NCBI GenBank assembly: GCA_903930545.1
Contig: CAIYZB010000384.1
Span: forward strand, 1 to 37,954
Direction of reading: 5' to 3'
DNA: 37,954 nt
Source: an uncultured Alphaproteobacteria bacterium
GTDB lineage: Bacteria > Pseudomonadota > Alphaproteobacteria > Caulobacterales > Caulobacteraceae
Part shown: positions 8,193 to 14,907 of the stretch, in pieces
How the letters are laid out: each line of letters starts with the position of its first letter
Position numbering within the stretch: position 1 is the first letter of the stretch
The notes under the pieces: generated by a model
Databases searched by the model: none
What the model was told of the DNA's origin: nothing
The model's input: only the letters and a program-made list of their open reading frames with translations
Made by a program: the position numbers and the translations under genes

Positions 8193-9082
8193 CAGGAAAA
8201 CAGGATCGCAGACAGACGACGCCGTCCGGTCCGGGCCACCTCGCTGGCCGCTCCGGCGGCCTCGAAGACCACCAGCAGCTGCTTGCGTGCCGCCTCCTCG
8301 TTCCAGGTGCGGTCCTTTTCGATGATCGTCAGCAGGTGGTCCGCCGCAGCCCCGAACTCCCCATGACCGGCCAGGGCCTTGGCCAGATCCAGGCGGGCCT
8401 GATGGTCGTCCGGGTCCGCGGCCAGGGCCTGTTCCAGGGCCCGGGTCTCCGAAGGGGCCTCACTGGCCAAGGCCAGGGCAGCGCGGACGGAGTCCAGGTC
8501 CGGATCGCGGGCATCCTCCGGGGCCATGGCCACCACCTCGGCGGCGCGCTCGGCATCCCCGGCCTGGAGATAGAGCCGGGCCAGGCCGCCAATGGCCTTC
8601 AGATGGGTCGGATCGGCCTGAAGGATCTGGGCATAGGCCTGAGCGGCACCGCCGAGATCTCCCAGCTCCAGGGATTCCCTGGCCAGTTTCAGCAGCTCAT
8701 CGGTCTCGCCCGCGGGCGCCTGCCCGGCGATGCGGTCCACGAACTGTTTCACCTGACTGTCCGGAAGAGCCCCCATGAAACCGTCCACCGGCCGGCCGCC
8801 GGCAAAGGCGAAGACTGCCGGGATCGACTGGACCCTCAGCTGGCCGGCATAGGCCGGGTGTTTGTCGATATCGATCTTGACCAACTTCACCTTGCCCTTG
8901 GCCGCCAGGACAGCCTTTTCGATAGCCGGGCCCAGCTGGCGGCAGGGGCCGCACCAGGGGGCCCAGAAGTCGACAATCACCGGCGTGGTCTTGGAGGCCT
9001 CGATGACATCGGCCATGAAGCCGGCATCGGTGCCGTCCATGATGGTGTCGGCCGGGGCCGCATTTTCGCCGATCAGGCTCAT
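8192..9082 (-). CDS. cnoX: Thioredoxin-TPR co-chaperone (CnoX/YbbN-like)
   Basis: A 296-aa two-domain protein. The thioredoxin domain (about 15-125) has the redox motif WCGPC with Cys44 and Cys47; the cis-Pro loop is VQSIPAVFAF. The TPR-like helical domain (about 130-290) contains repeats such as AAQAYAQILQADPTHLKAIGGLARLYLQAG. YbbN/CnoX proteins are holdases that hand clients to GroEL or DnaK; E. coli YbbN lacks the full CxxC, while this protein keeps it, so disulfide exchange activity is plausible. The ATG at 9080-9082 starts 42 bases after the prolyl-tRNA editing gene, and the stop overlaps the LonN gene start. Confidence 0.92.
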   Translation of the reverse strand: MSLIGENAAPADTIMDGTDAGFMADVIEASKTTPVIVDFWAPWCGPCRQLGPAIEKAVLAAKGKVKLVKIDIDKHPAYAGQLRVQSIPAVFAFAGGRPVDGFMGALPDSQVKQFVDRIAGQAPAGETDELLKLARESLELGDLGGAAQAYAQILQADPTHLKAIGGLARLYLQAGDAERAAEVVAMAPEDARDPDLDSVRAALALASEAPSETRALEQALAADPDDHQARLDLAKALAGHGEFGAAADHLLTIIEKDRTWNEEAARKQLLVVFEAAGAASEVARTGRRRLSAILFS

Positions 9083-9124
9083 GGCTCGTCTATCCTGTCT
9101 GCGGCACCATTCCGTGCCGGGTCC

Positions 9125-9652
9125 TCAGATGGGGCTGGCGGGAGTCGGTTCAACCACACTCAGGGTCTCGAAGTCGACCACCAGGGGCTGAATGTCCAGT
9201 GCGGCGAAAAAGGTGGCCAGGCCCTCACGGCTGACCCGGGTGGTGGCGGTATTGACCAGGGGGTGGAAATTGACCTCCTCGGCCTCTGCCAGGGACCGGT
9301 CCAGGACGAAGGTCACCTGCTGTTCGGTGTCATTGATCATGGCAAAGGCCGTGACAGAACCCGGGGTGACCCCCAGGGTCGCCTCCAGCAGTTCGGCGCT
9401 ACCAAAGGACAATCGGGCCGATCCGATCACCGGATGCAGGCGCTTCAGGTCGACAACCGCATGGTCCCGGGCCGAGATCAGCCAGAGCCGCCCCTTGGCA
9501 TCCTTCAGGAACAGGTTCTTGGAATGCAGGCCGGGCAGGGCGGCCTTCACCTCTTCGCCCTCTCCCACCCGGAACACAGCCGGATGGTCCACGGTGGTGT
9601 GGGCAATGTGGTGGGCCTCGAAAAAAGCCATCAGATCGCTGCGGGTCTTCAT
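9125..9652 (-). CDS. YbaK/ProX-family prolyl-tRNA editing protein
   Basis: A 175-aa free-standing trans-editing domain that hydrolyses mischarged tRNA (the ProXp-ala/PrdX type removes Ala from tRNA-Pro). Family features: [17 protein letters not shown] near the N-terminus, the conserved Lys in [20 protein letters not shown], then [28 protein letters not shown] and [19 protein letters not shown]. First gene of the five-gene minus-strand run. ATG at 9650-9652. The 82-base gap to the divergent DUF6065-type gene must hold promoters for both. Substrate choice between Ala and other aminoacyl groups is taken from family resemblance only. Confidence 0.9.
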   Translation of the reverse strand: MKTRSDLMAFFEAHHIAHTTVDHPAVFRVGEGEEVKAALPGLHSKNLFLKDAKGRLWLISARDHAVVDLKRLHPVIGSARLSFGSAELLEATLGVTPGSVTAFAMINDTEQQVTFVLDRSLAEAEEVNFHPLVNTATTRVSREGLATFFAALDIQPLVVDFETLSVVEPTPASPI

Positions 9653-9671
9653 GTCACCCCCATAGCGGAAC

Positions 9672-9701
9672 TGGACGGGAGGGCGACAGGGGGGCTAGCA
9701 C
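9672..9701 (+). promoter_or_regulatory. Possible promoter for the DUF6065-type gene
   Basis: TGGACGG, 15 bases, then GCTAGCAC. Compared with the Caulobacter sigma-73 pattern TTGACGS-N10-14-GCTANAWC, each box has one mismatch and the spacer is one base too long. A strong GAGGAG ribosome site follows at 9722-9727. Tentative. Confidence 0.3.
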
Positions 9702-9734
9702 TAGGGGGCGACAAAAAACCTGAGGAGCCGCCCC

Positions 9735-10478
9735 ATGGAGCTTGAGTGCTATCCGACCGCCATGCGGCCGCCAGAGATCGTGCCAGGGCGCCCCGACCGG
9801 GCCTGGATGGACAGCTTCGCCCATCGCCACCCCTATCGCTGCCTGCCTCTGTCCATGGCCAATACCACGGGCTGGGACATCCTCTGTCCCATGGGCTTCA
9901 CCGCCGAATGGAACGGCGGGGTGAACCAGTCGGACATCGTGCTCACGCCAGACTATCCCCATCCAGACTTCCATAATTTCGTGAAGTCCCACTTCAGCCA
10001 CGGGGTCATCACCATGCACCCGGGCTATCTGTTCCGCACAAGCCCAGGCTGGTCGATGATCACCCAGGGCGCTCCCAACCATGTGAAGGACGGAATCCAG
10101 CCCCTGGCCGGCCTCATCGAGACCAGCTGGCTGCCCTTCCCCTTCACCATGAACTGGATCTTCACCCGTCCGGGACGGGTAAGGTTCGAAAAGAACGAAC
10201 CCTTCTGTTTCATCACCCTGGTCCAGGACAAGCCGCTGGAGGCTGTCCAGCCCGTGATCCGGTCCATGGATTCCAACCCGGAACTGCGCGAGCAGTACGA
10301 CCTGTGGGAAAAGCACCGCGCCGAATTCAATGCCAAGATCTGGCGCTCCGACCCCGAGGCCACCAAGGAAGCCTGGCAGCGTTTCTACTTCAAAGGCGAG
10401 TTCCCGGAGCAGGTCGCCGAGGCCCCCGAAGACCACACCAACAAGCGCCGGCTGAAATCCCCACGATTTGGTGGGTGA
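9735..10478 (+). CDS. Uncharacterised DUF6065-type protein
   Basis: A 247-aa soluble protein with no signal peptide or membrane segment. The central part has the pattern YRCLPLSMANTTGWDILCP, then FTAEWNGG, then PGYLFRTSPGWSMITQGAPNH, a conserved block I recognise as DUF6065, whose function is not known. The C-terminal third is helical and charged (LREQYDLWEKHRAEFNAKIW), ending with a basic tail, NKRRLKSPRFGG. The start is well defined: GAGGAG lies seven bases before the ATG. It is a single gene, transcribed divergently from the editing/chaperone operon and followed 76 bases later by tRNA-Gly. The abundant Trp and Pro and the Gly-rich turns suggest a compact enzyme-like fold, but I can name no active site. 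Confidence 0.8.
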   Translation: MELECYPTAMRPPEIVPGRPDRAWMDSFAHRHPYRCLPLSMANTTGWDILCPMGFTAEWNGGVNQSDIVLTPDYPHPDFHNFVKSHFSHGVITMHPGYLFRTSPGWSMITQGAPNHVKDGIQPLAGLIETSWLPFPFTMNWIFTRPGRVRFEKNEPFCFITLVQDKPLEAVQPVIRSMDSNPELREQYDLWEKHRAEFNAKIWRSDPEATKEAWQRFYFKGEFPEQVAEAPEDHTNKRRLKSPRFGG

Positions 10479-10484
10479 CCCCGC

Positions 10485-10513
10485 TTGCCAAGGCCGCGGG
10501 CCTCTGCCATAAG
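10485..10513 (+). promoter_or_regulatory. Candidate tRNA-Gly promoter
   Basis: A -35-like TTGCCA (10485-10490), a 17-base spacer and a -10-like CATAAG (10508-10513), starting six bases after the stop of the DUF6065-type gene. The spacing is ideal and the expected transcription start lies about 35 bases before the tRNA. The position matches the need for an independent tRNA promoter. Confidence 0.5.
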
Positions 10514-10554
10514 CCCGCTCTCGAATTTGGGGGAGGCCACCCACTCTCTGGAGT

Positions 10555-10629
10555 GCGGGCGTAGCTCAGTGGTAGAGCACAACCTAGCCAAGGTTGGGGT
10601 CGAGAGTTCGAATCTCTTCGCCCGCTCCA
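10555..10629 (+). tRNA. tRNA-Gly(GCC) with A at position 33
   Basis: Full cloverleaf with encoded CCA. The acceptor stem GCGGGCG (10555-10561) pairs fully with CGCCCGC (10619-10625), and the discriminator base is U73. D-arm GCTC/GAGC with loop AGTGGTA; T-arm GAGAG/CTCTT with TTCGAAT loop. The anticodon stem is CAACC (10580-10584) and GGTTG (10592-10596), enclosing the 7-base loop TAGCCAA. The anticodon is GCC at 10587-10589, so it reads GGC and GGU glycine codons. The odd point is A at 10586 (position 33), where nearly all elongator tRNAs carry U. The rest shows no decay. A promoter-like element lies upstream and a hairpin downstream. Confidence 0.95.
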
Positions 10630-10663
10630 ATATTCGAGACTTTCAAGACATCGCGATCTGAAA

Positions 10664-10677
10664 GCCCCTTCGGGGGT
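10664..10677. terminator. UUCG-tetraloop hairpin after tRNA-Gly
   Basis: GCCC-C-TTCG-G-GGGT forms a short stem of four G-C pairs plus a terminal G-U pair, closed by the very stable C(UUCG)G tetraloop. It lies 34 bases after the tRNA and just before the stop of the convergent gene. There is no U-tract, so intrinsic termination is only likely, not certain. Confidence 0.5.
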
Positions 10678-10679
10678 GA

Positions 10680-12071
10680 TCAGTCTGTCTGGCTCGCAGT
10701 CGCCTGTGCCCTCAGGGCTTCCCGGCGCACCCTCAGGGCTGCGTGGTCCGGTGCCAGGGCCAGGGCCTGATCATAGGCCTCCAGGGCCTCTGTGGGACGG
10801 TGATCGGCCTCAAGGGCGTGAGCCAGGGCCTGAAGGGTGCGCAGGTCCCTGGCGCCAGCTTCGAGAGCTCTTCCCAGATGGTGGGAGGCTTCCTTGGCCC
10901 GGTCGGATGTCAGGCAGATCAGGCCCAGTTCAGTCCGGGCACCGGCTTGGTTGCCGATCCGCCAGAGTGAGCGTCGAAGGCAGGCTTCGGCCAGTCTGGT
11001 CTGGCCGCGCTTCAGAAAGACCAGGGCTAGCAGGTAGAGGGCGTGGTGATCCTCCGTGAGGTCTGCGCTTCGTGCCAGGTCCTCGGCCAGGCAGCGGGCG
11101 CGGTTCAGGTCACCATCCCGGAAAAGGGCCATGATCTGCCTGTGGACCGGATCGATCGCCGTAGGTCTCAGGGTCACCGACCGAACTTGCCCGGCCGCAA
11201 CGGCCGCGCGGAATCGGCCAACGAAGTCGATCTGCGGCGGCTCCGAGAGCTCCACGGCATGATCGATGGCAAAGGCCTGGAGATCGGGCGGGAACAGGTC
11301 ACGCATGGCCTTGATCATGCCCCGCTCATAGGCCGATGCGCTGGTGGCCTCCGGGTCGGCCGCGGCGTAACGCTCCAGGCCCACCAGCATAAAGTCCTCC
11401 CGGCACAGGCGCAGGGCCTCCTCTCGGGTCAAGCTGGCGAAACGGACGGGGTCCATCAGGCCCGGGCGCATCAGATCCCGGACCCTGGGGTGGACGGGGG
11501 TGTCCGAAATCAGCCTGAACAGATCTTCCCGGTGAAACCTCGGCGGACGGGAGGCGGGGATGTCTATGTCTTCGCGGAGCAGGGTCAGGCCGAACCGCAG
11601 CCGGTGGTCAAAGTAGCGACCACTCTGTTCTGCGGCGAGCTGCGCACAATAGGCCTGCAGGGACTCGGAGATTTCCCCGATTCCGGCCCGCAGGGTCTTC
11701 ACGTCCCCCAGGGTCTTGGAAAAGGCTGTAGGAAGCTGGGCGTGGGATCGCTTGAAAATATACAGAACCTCCAGGGGCGGGACCTTGATCTCGCTACCCA
11801 GGATCCGGGCGGTTTTCGTGCAGAGGTCCGGAAGCTGCCGATAGGACGGGGTTTCTTCCGTATCGAACTCGACGAAATCGAACTCGCTACCCGGCCTCAG
11901 ATCCATCCTGAACCGGTGGTTCTGAACCCACTTCTCCTTGAGGATCAGGTCAGAGTTTTCACGCCGGAACTGTTCGCGCTCGGCCTCGCTGCCGATCAGG
12001 TCCAGGTCCTTGAACCTCGGTCGCATGGTCAGGCCGTTCAGGTGAGCGGCATAGGACCCGATGACGATCAT
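10680..12071 (-). CDS. Nucleotidyltransferase-like domain fused to TPR repeats
   Basis: A 463-aa protein I do not recognise as a named gene. The N-terminus has the minimal nucleotidyltransferase pattern: Gly5-Ser6 in IVIGSYAAHL, the Asp pair Asp22-x-Asp24 in RFKDLDLIG, and a third acidic strand, EFDFVEF, with Asp65. A following segment, PPLEVLYIFKRSHAQLP (about 98-114), recalls the KRSH block of phage-type nucleotidyltransferase-like proteins (DUF7275-like). The middle region is helical and unassigned; residues about 310-460 form at least three to four TPRs (ALYLLALVFLKRGQTRLAEAC, AKEASHHLGRALEAG, PTEALEAYDQALALAPDHA). The ATG overlaps the stop of the lipoprotein gene (ATGA), so the two are coupled. 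The substrate is unknown; nucleotide or protein modification are both possible. Confidence 0.75.
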   Translation of the reverse strand: MIVIGSYAAHLNGLTMRPRFKDLDLIGSEAEREQFRRENSDLILKEKWVQNHRFRMDLRPGSEFDFVEFDTEETPSYRQLPDLCTKTARILGSEIKVPPLEVLYIFKRSHAQLPTAFSKTLGDVKTLRAGIGEISESLQAYCAQLAAEQSGRYFDHRLRFGLTLLREDIDIPASRPPRFHREDLFRLISDTPVHPRVRDLMRPGLMDPVRFASLTREEALRLCREDFMLVGLERYAAADPEATSASAYERGMIKAMRDLFPPDLQAFAIDHAVELSEPPQIDFVGRFRAAVAAGQVRSVTLRPTAIDPVHRQIMALFRDGDLNRARCLAEDLARSADLTEDHHALYLLALVFLKRGQTRLAEACLRRSLWRIGNQAGARTELGLICLTSDRAKEASHHLGRALEAGARDLRTLQALAHALEADHRPTEALEAYDQALALAPDHAALRVRREALRAQATASQTD

Positions 12072-12652
12072 GGAGCGGGTTTGATGACCTTCGGGGCGAG
12101 ATTGGCCACCACCTGACGGGCGTCAAAACTGGCCGGGTCACTGGTGTCCTTGGGGGTCTTCAGCAACAGGATCTCGGCGCTGGCCTCGAACTTCTCGATG
12201 GTGCGGGTCTGCATTTGGTCAGCCCAGAAGGGGTCCCGACCAAAGGGATCCCAGCTGCGCCAGCCCAGACCAGTCACCGAATAGCGCCAGTAGGGATGCC
12301 AGTAGAGCCCCGGCCCGCGTCCGAACCCGGACATGCCGAAGGGGTCCGGTTCGGTGATGGTGCGGGCCTTGCGGTCCGTTGCCCTCTGGACCACGGAAAA
12401 GCTCTCAAAACCCTGAGCCAGGGTCAGCTCGGCGGCGCGATAGAGCAGATAGGTCTCCACCGTCTCGCGGCGGGTGACGCTGTTGCCGGCAAAGGTGAGG
12501 CGATAGCGGTTGGTTTCCAGTTGCTGCTCGCCATAGCCCCCCATGGCCTTCTGGCCAGGATCGAGGGGCTGATAGGGGGTCGCCGTGACGCAACCACTGA
12601 CGAGGAGCCCGGTCAGGACCAGGGCAGACAGGGTCTGGGTGACTTTGCGCAT
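12068..12652 (-). CDS. CC0125/CC1285-type lipoprotein
   Basis: A 194-aa outer-envelope lipoprotein. The chosen ATG (12650-12652) is preceded by GGGAG eight bases upstream and starts MRKVTQTLSALVLTGLLVSG followed by Cys, a clear lipobox (LVSGC); the longer frame from 12772 has no such logic and overlaps the MAPEG gene. The mature part contains YRLTFAGNSVTRRETVETYL, LLYRAAELTLAQGFESFSVV and a Gly/Pro/Trp/Tyr-rich middle (FGRGPGLYWHPYWRYSV), then EILLLKTP. This pattern matches a family of small lipoproteins described in Caulobacter as CC0125/CC1285; function unknown. The stop overlaps the start of the nucleotidyltransferase-like/TPR gene, which is unusual because that product looks cytoplasmic. 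Confidence 0.85.
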   Translation of the reverse strand: MRKVTQTLSALVLTGLLVSGCVTATPYQPLDPGQKAMGGYGEQQLETNRYRLTFAGNSVTRRETVETYLLYRAAELTLAQGFESFSVVQRATDRKARTITEPDPFGMSGFGRGPGLYWHPYWRYSVTGLGWRSWDPFGRDPFWADQMQTRTIEKFEASAEILLLKTPKDTSDPASFDARQVVANLAPKVIKPAP

Positions 12653-12740
12653 GGCACACTCCCGGGGACCGAGGGGCCCCAAAGTCTTGGCTAAGAGAAC
12701 AGGCAGGTGCGGACCTGACGGGGCCCGCACCCGGGCCCGG

Positions 12741-13151
12741 TCAGACGATCCCGCCTGCCATGACCAGATCATAGACGATCTTGCCCAGGGAACCGAATAG
12801 CAGGAAGGCGGTCCCGATAAGCTGGATCATGAAGCCCAGTTCCCGCTTGCCGGGATCGGCCACATAGCCCGTCGCATAGAGGATCCGCCCGACGATCCAG
12901 ACCAGACCGGCACCGGCCGCCATCTTCGGATCCCAGTAGAGGGCGAAGAGCCACAGCGAGGTCAGATAGACCGGCAGGGCCTCCAGGGTATTGTAGTGAA
13001 CCCGGATATTGCGCTCCAGATGGGGGTCGCCGGTCATGGCCGGGGCCTGGATTCCGCTCTTGCGGCGGGCGCCGCCGACCCGGGTGACCATCCACATATA
13101 GACGAGCAGGGACAGAAGGGTGACGATCGCCACCAAGGAATATTGCTGCAT
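12741..13151 (-). CDS. MAPEG-family integral membrane protein
   Basis: A 136-aa protein with four predicted membrane helices, typical of the MAPEG family (membrane-associated proteins in eicosanoid and glutathione metabolism). TM1 is LVAIVTLLSLLVYMWMV; then the family signature ERNIRVHYNTLEALPVYLTSLWLFALYW, with the Arg/Asn and Glu residues used for glutathione binding in characterised members; then GLVWIVGRILYATGYV and LGFMIQLIGTAFLLFG. Bacterial substrates are unknown. ATG at 13149-13151, after a GGGGGGAAA ribosome site. It follows argG by 94 bases on the same strand. Confidence 0.88.
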   Translation of the reverse strand: MQQYSLVAIVTLLSLLVYMWMVTRVGGARRKSGIQAPAMTGDPHLERNIRVHYNTLEALPVYLTSLWLFALYWDPKMAAGAGLVWIVGRILYATGYVADPGKRELGFMIQLIGTAFLLFGSLGKIVYDLVMAGGIV

Positions 13152-13245
13152 GGGTTTCCCCCCTTATTGACCAGACGACACGCGCGTCCTGTCGATCAAG
13201 GTGCCACGAGGCGGCGTGAACGGGAACCGCCCCTTTTTGCATGAC

Positions 13246-14481
13246 CTATGAAGACTGGCGTTGGTCCCGCTTGGCCGCCACCCGCAGGCGCAGGGCATTG
13301 AGCTTGATGAAGCCCGCCGCATCGCGGTGGTCATAGGCCACCTTGCCCTCCTCGAAGGTGACCAGATCCTGGTCATAGAGGGAATAGGGGCTGGTCCGGC
13401 CGGTGATGGAGACATTGCCCTTGTAGAGCTTCACCCGCACCTGGCCGGTGACCATGGCCTGGGAATGGTCGATGGCGGCCTGGAGCATCTCCCGCTCGGG
13501 CGCGAACCAGAAGCCATTATAGATCAGGGTGGCATATTTCGGCATCAGCTCGTCCTTCAGGTGCATAGAGCCCCGATCCAGGGTGATGCTCTCGATCCCC
13601 CTGTGGGCGGCCAGAAGGATTGTGCCACCGGGGGTCTCATAGACCCCCCGGGACTTCATGCCGACGAAACGGTTTTCCACGAGGTCCAGACGGCCGACGC
13701 CATTGTCGTGACCCAGCTGGTTCAGCTTGGTCAGCAGGGTCGCCGGGCTCATCCGCACGCCGTCAATGGCGACGGGGTCGCCCTTTTCGAAGTCCATCGT
13801 GAAGACGGTGGGGGTGTCGGGGGCGGCCTCCGGCGAGATGGTGCGCATGTGCACGAACTCGGGGGCTTCCACCGCCGGGTCTTCCAGAACCTTGCCCTCG
13901 GAGGAGGAGTGCAAGAGGTTGGCGTCGACGCTGAAGGGGGCCTCGCCGCGCTTGTCCTTGGTGATCTGGATCTGATGCTTTTCAGCAAACTCCAGCAGGG
14001 CTTCGCGGGACTTGAAATCCCATTCCCGCCAGGGGGCGATGACGTGGATATCGGGCTCCAGGGCATAATAGCCCAGCTCGAAGCGCACCTGGTCATTACC
14101 CTTGCCCGTTGCCCCGTGGCTGACGGCATCGGCACCGGTCATCCGGGCGATCTCGATCTGGCGCTTGGCAATCAGGGGCCGGGCGATGGAGGTGCCCAGC
14201 AGATACTGGCCCTCATAGACCGTATTGGCCCGGAACATGGGGAAGACGAAGTCGCGGACGAATTCCTCGCGGACATCCTCGATGAAGATGTTTTCCGGCT
14301 TCACCCCGGCGGCCAGGGCCTTGGCGCGGGCGGGTTCGATCTCCTCGCCCTGGCCGAGGTCGGCGGTAAAGGTCACGACCTCCGCGCCATATTCCGTCTG
14401 CAGCCACTTCAGGATGATCGAGGTGTCCAGACCGCCGGAATAGGCGAGGACGACTTTCTTGATCTGGGACTTTGCAGACAT
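13246..14481 (-). CDS. argG: Argininosuccinate synthase
   Basis: Joins citrulline and aspartate with ATP in arginine synthesis; cytoplasmic homotetramer. The 411-aa length is normal. The N-terminal PP-loop is AYSGGLDTS (residues 13-21), and later blocks [50 protein letters not shown] and [12 protein letters not shown]-like ([15 protein letters not shown]) are characteristic of the family. The C-terminus adds a basic tail, [12 protein letters not shown]. No argH lies nearby, as in many alphaproteobacteria. The ATG at 14479-14481 has only a weak ribosome site. Probably monocistronic or followed by the MAPEG gene. Confidence 0.97.
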   Translation of the reverse strand: MSAKSQIKKVVLAYSGGLDTSIILKWLQTEYGAEVVTFTADLGQGEEIEPARAKALAAGVKPENIFIEDVREEFVRDFVFPMFRANTVYEGQYLLGTSIARPLIAKRQIEIARMTGADAVSHGATGKGNDQVRFELGYYALEPDIHVIAPWREWDFKSREALLEFAEKHQIQITKDKRGEAPFSVDANLLHSSSEGKVLEDPAVEAPEFVHMRTISPEAAPDTPTVFTMDFEKGDPVAIDGVRMSPATLLTKLNQLGHDNGVGRLDLVENRFVGMKSRGVYETPGGTILLAAHRGIESITLDRGSMHLKDELMPKYATLIYNGFWFAPEREMLQAAIDHSQAMVTGQVRVKLYKGNVSITGRTSPYSLYDQDLVTFEEGKVAYDHRDAAGFIKLNALRLRVAAKRDQRQSS

Positions 14482-14538
14482 GGCGGGACTTTCGCAGAAG
14501 GGACTGCCGCGGGCGTTAAGGCCGGGAACGGTGAGGGG

Positions 14539-14907
14539 TCAAGCCCCGAGTTTGGGACCTGGCATGGGCAGGAGCACCCCGCGGTCCTCCAGGCGGTCCA
14601 GGGCCGCCTTCAGCCACGCCATGTGACCCAGGGCCACCAGAGGGGCCAGGGTGGCCTTGAGGCCGAAGACGATCACCGCTTCCACCGTGAGACCGACCTG
14701 GCTTCGACCGGCCAGCAACAGGGCTGTGCCAATGACGAAGGCCAGAATGACGGGGCCCAGCAGGGCCAGGGTCCGGGGCAGTTCCAGGCCCCCCAGGGGC
14801 AGGGTCACCCCCTTGGGCACCCGCTTGCGGGCCATGTTGGCGGCAGAGGCCATGACCGACAGGGCCAGGATCCAGAACAGGTCCCCAAGGATCCCGAACA
14901 GGGTCAT
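14539..14907 (-). CDS. Small membrane protein translationally coupled to kup
   Basis: A 122-aa hydrophobic protein with no recognised domain. The ATG (14905-14907) overlaps the kup stop (TGATG), which is why this start is chosen over the long out-of-context frame beginning at 15114 inside kup. Three membrane segments are likely: about residues 4-24 (FGILGDLFWILALSVMASAAN), about 51-69 (LALLGPVILAFVIGTALLL) and about 75-97 (VGLTVEAVIVFGLKATLAPLV). A basic linker ARKRVPKG follows TM1, and the tail is short and charged then Pro/Gly-rich. Coupling suggests it works with, or at a fixed ratio to, the potassium transporter; this is inference. Confidence 0.7.
   Translation of the reverse strand: MTLFGILGDLFWILALSVMASAANMARKRVPKGVTLPLGGLELPRTLALLGPVILAFVIGTALLLAGRSQVGLTVEAVIVFGLKATLAPLVALGHMAWLKAALDRLEDRGVLLPMPGPKLGA

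Noticed and set aside
8336-9745. 469-aa plus-strand open frame
   Set aside because: Antisense to the CnoX-like and editing genes; no ribosome site or domain.
10640-10663. Imperfect palindrome TTTCA...ATCGCGAT...TGAAA after the tRNA
   Set aside because: Arms are short and asymmetric; the adjacent UUCG hairpin explains transcript ending better.
11043-12116. 357-aa plus-strand open frame
   Set aside because: Antisense to the nucleotidyltransferase-like/TPR gene; shadow composition.
12653-12772. N-terminal extension of the lipoprotein frame
   Set aside because: It lacks a ribosome site, overlaps the MAPEG gene end and would bury the lipobox signal peptide.
13210-13238. GGCGG...CCGCC hairpin followed by CCTTTTT on the plus strand
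   Set aside because: It looks like a terminator in the plus direction, but no plus-strand gene leads into it; on the minus strand it lacks a U-tract.
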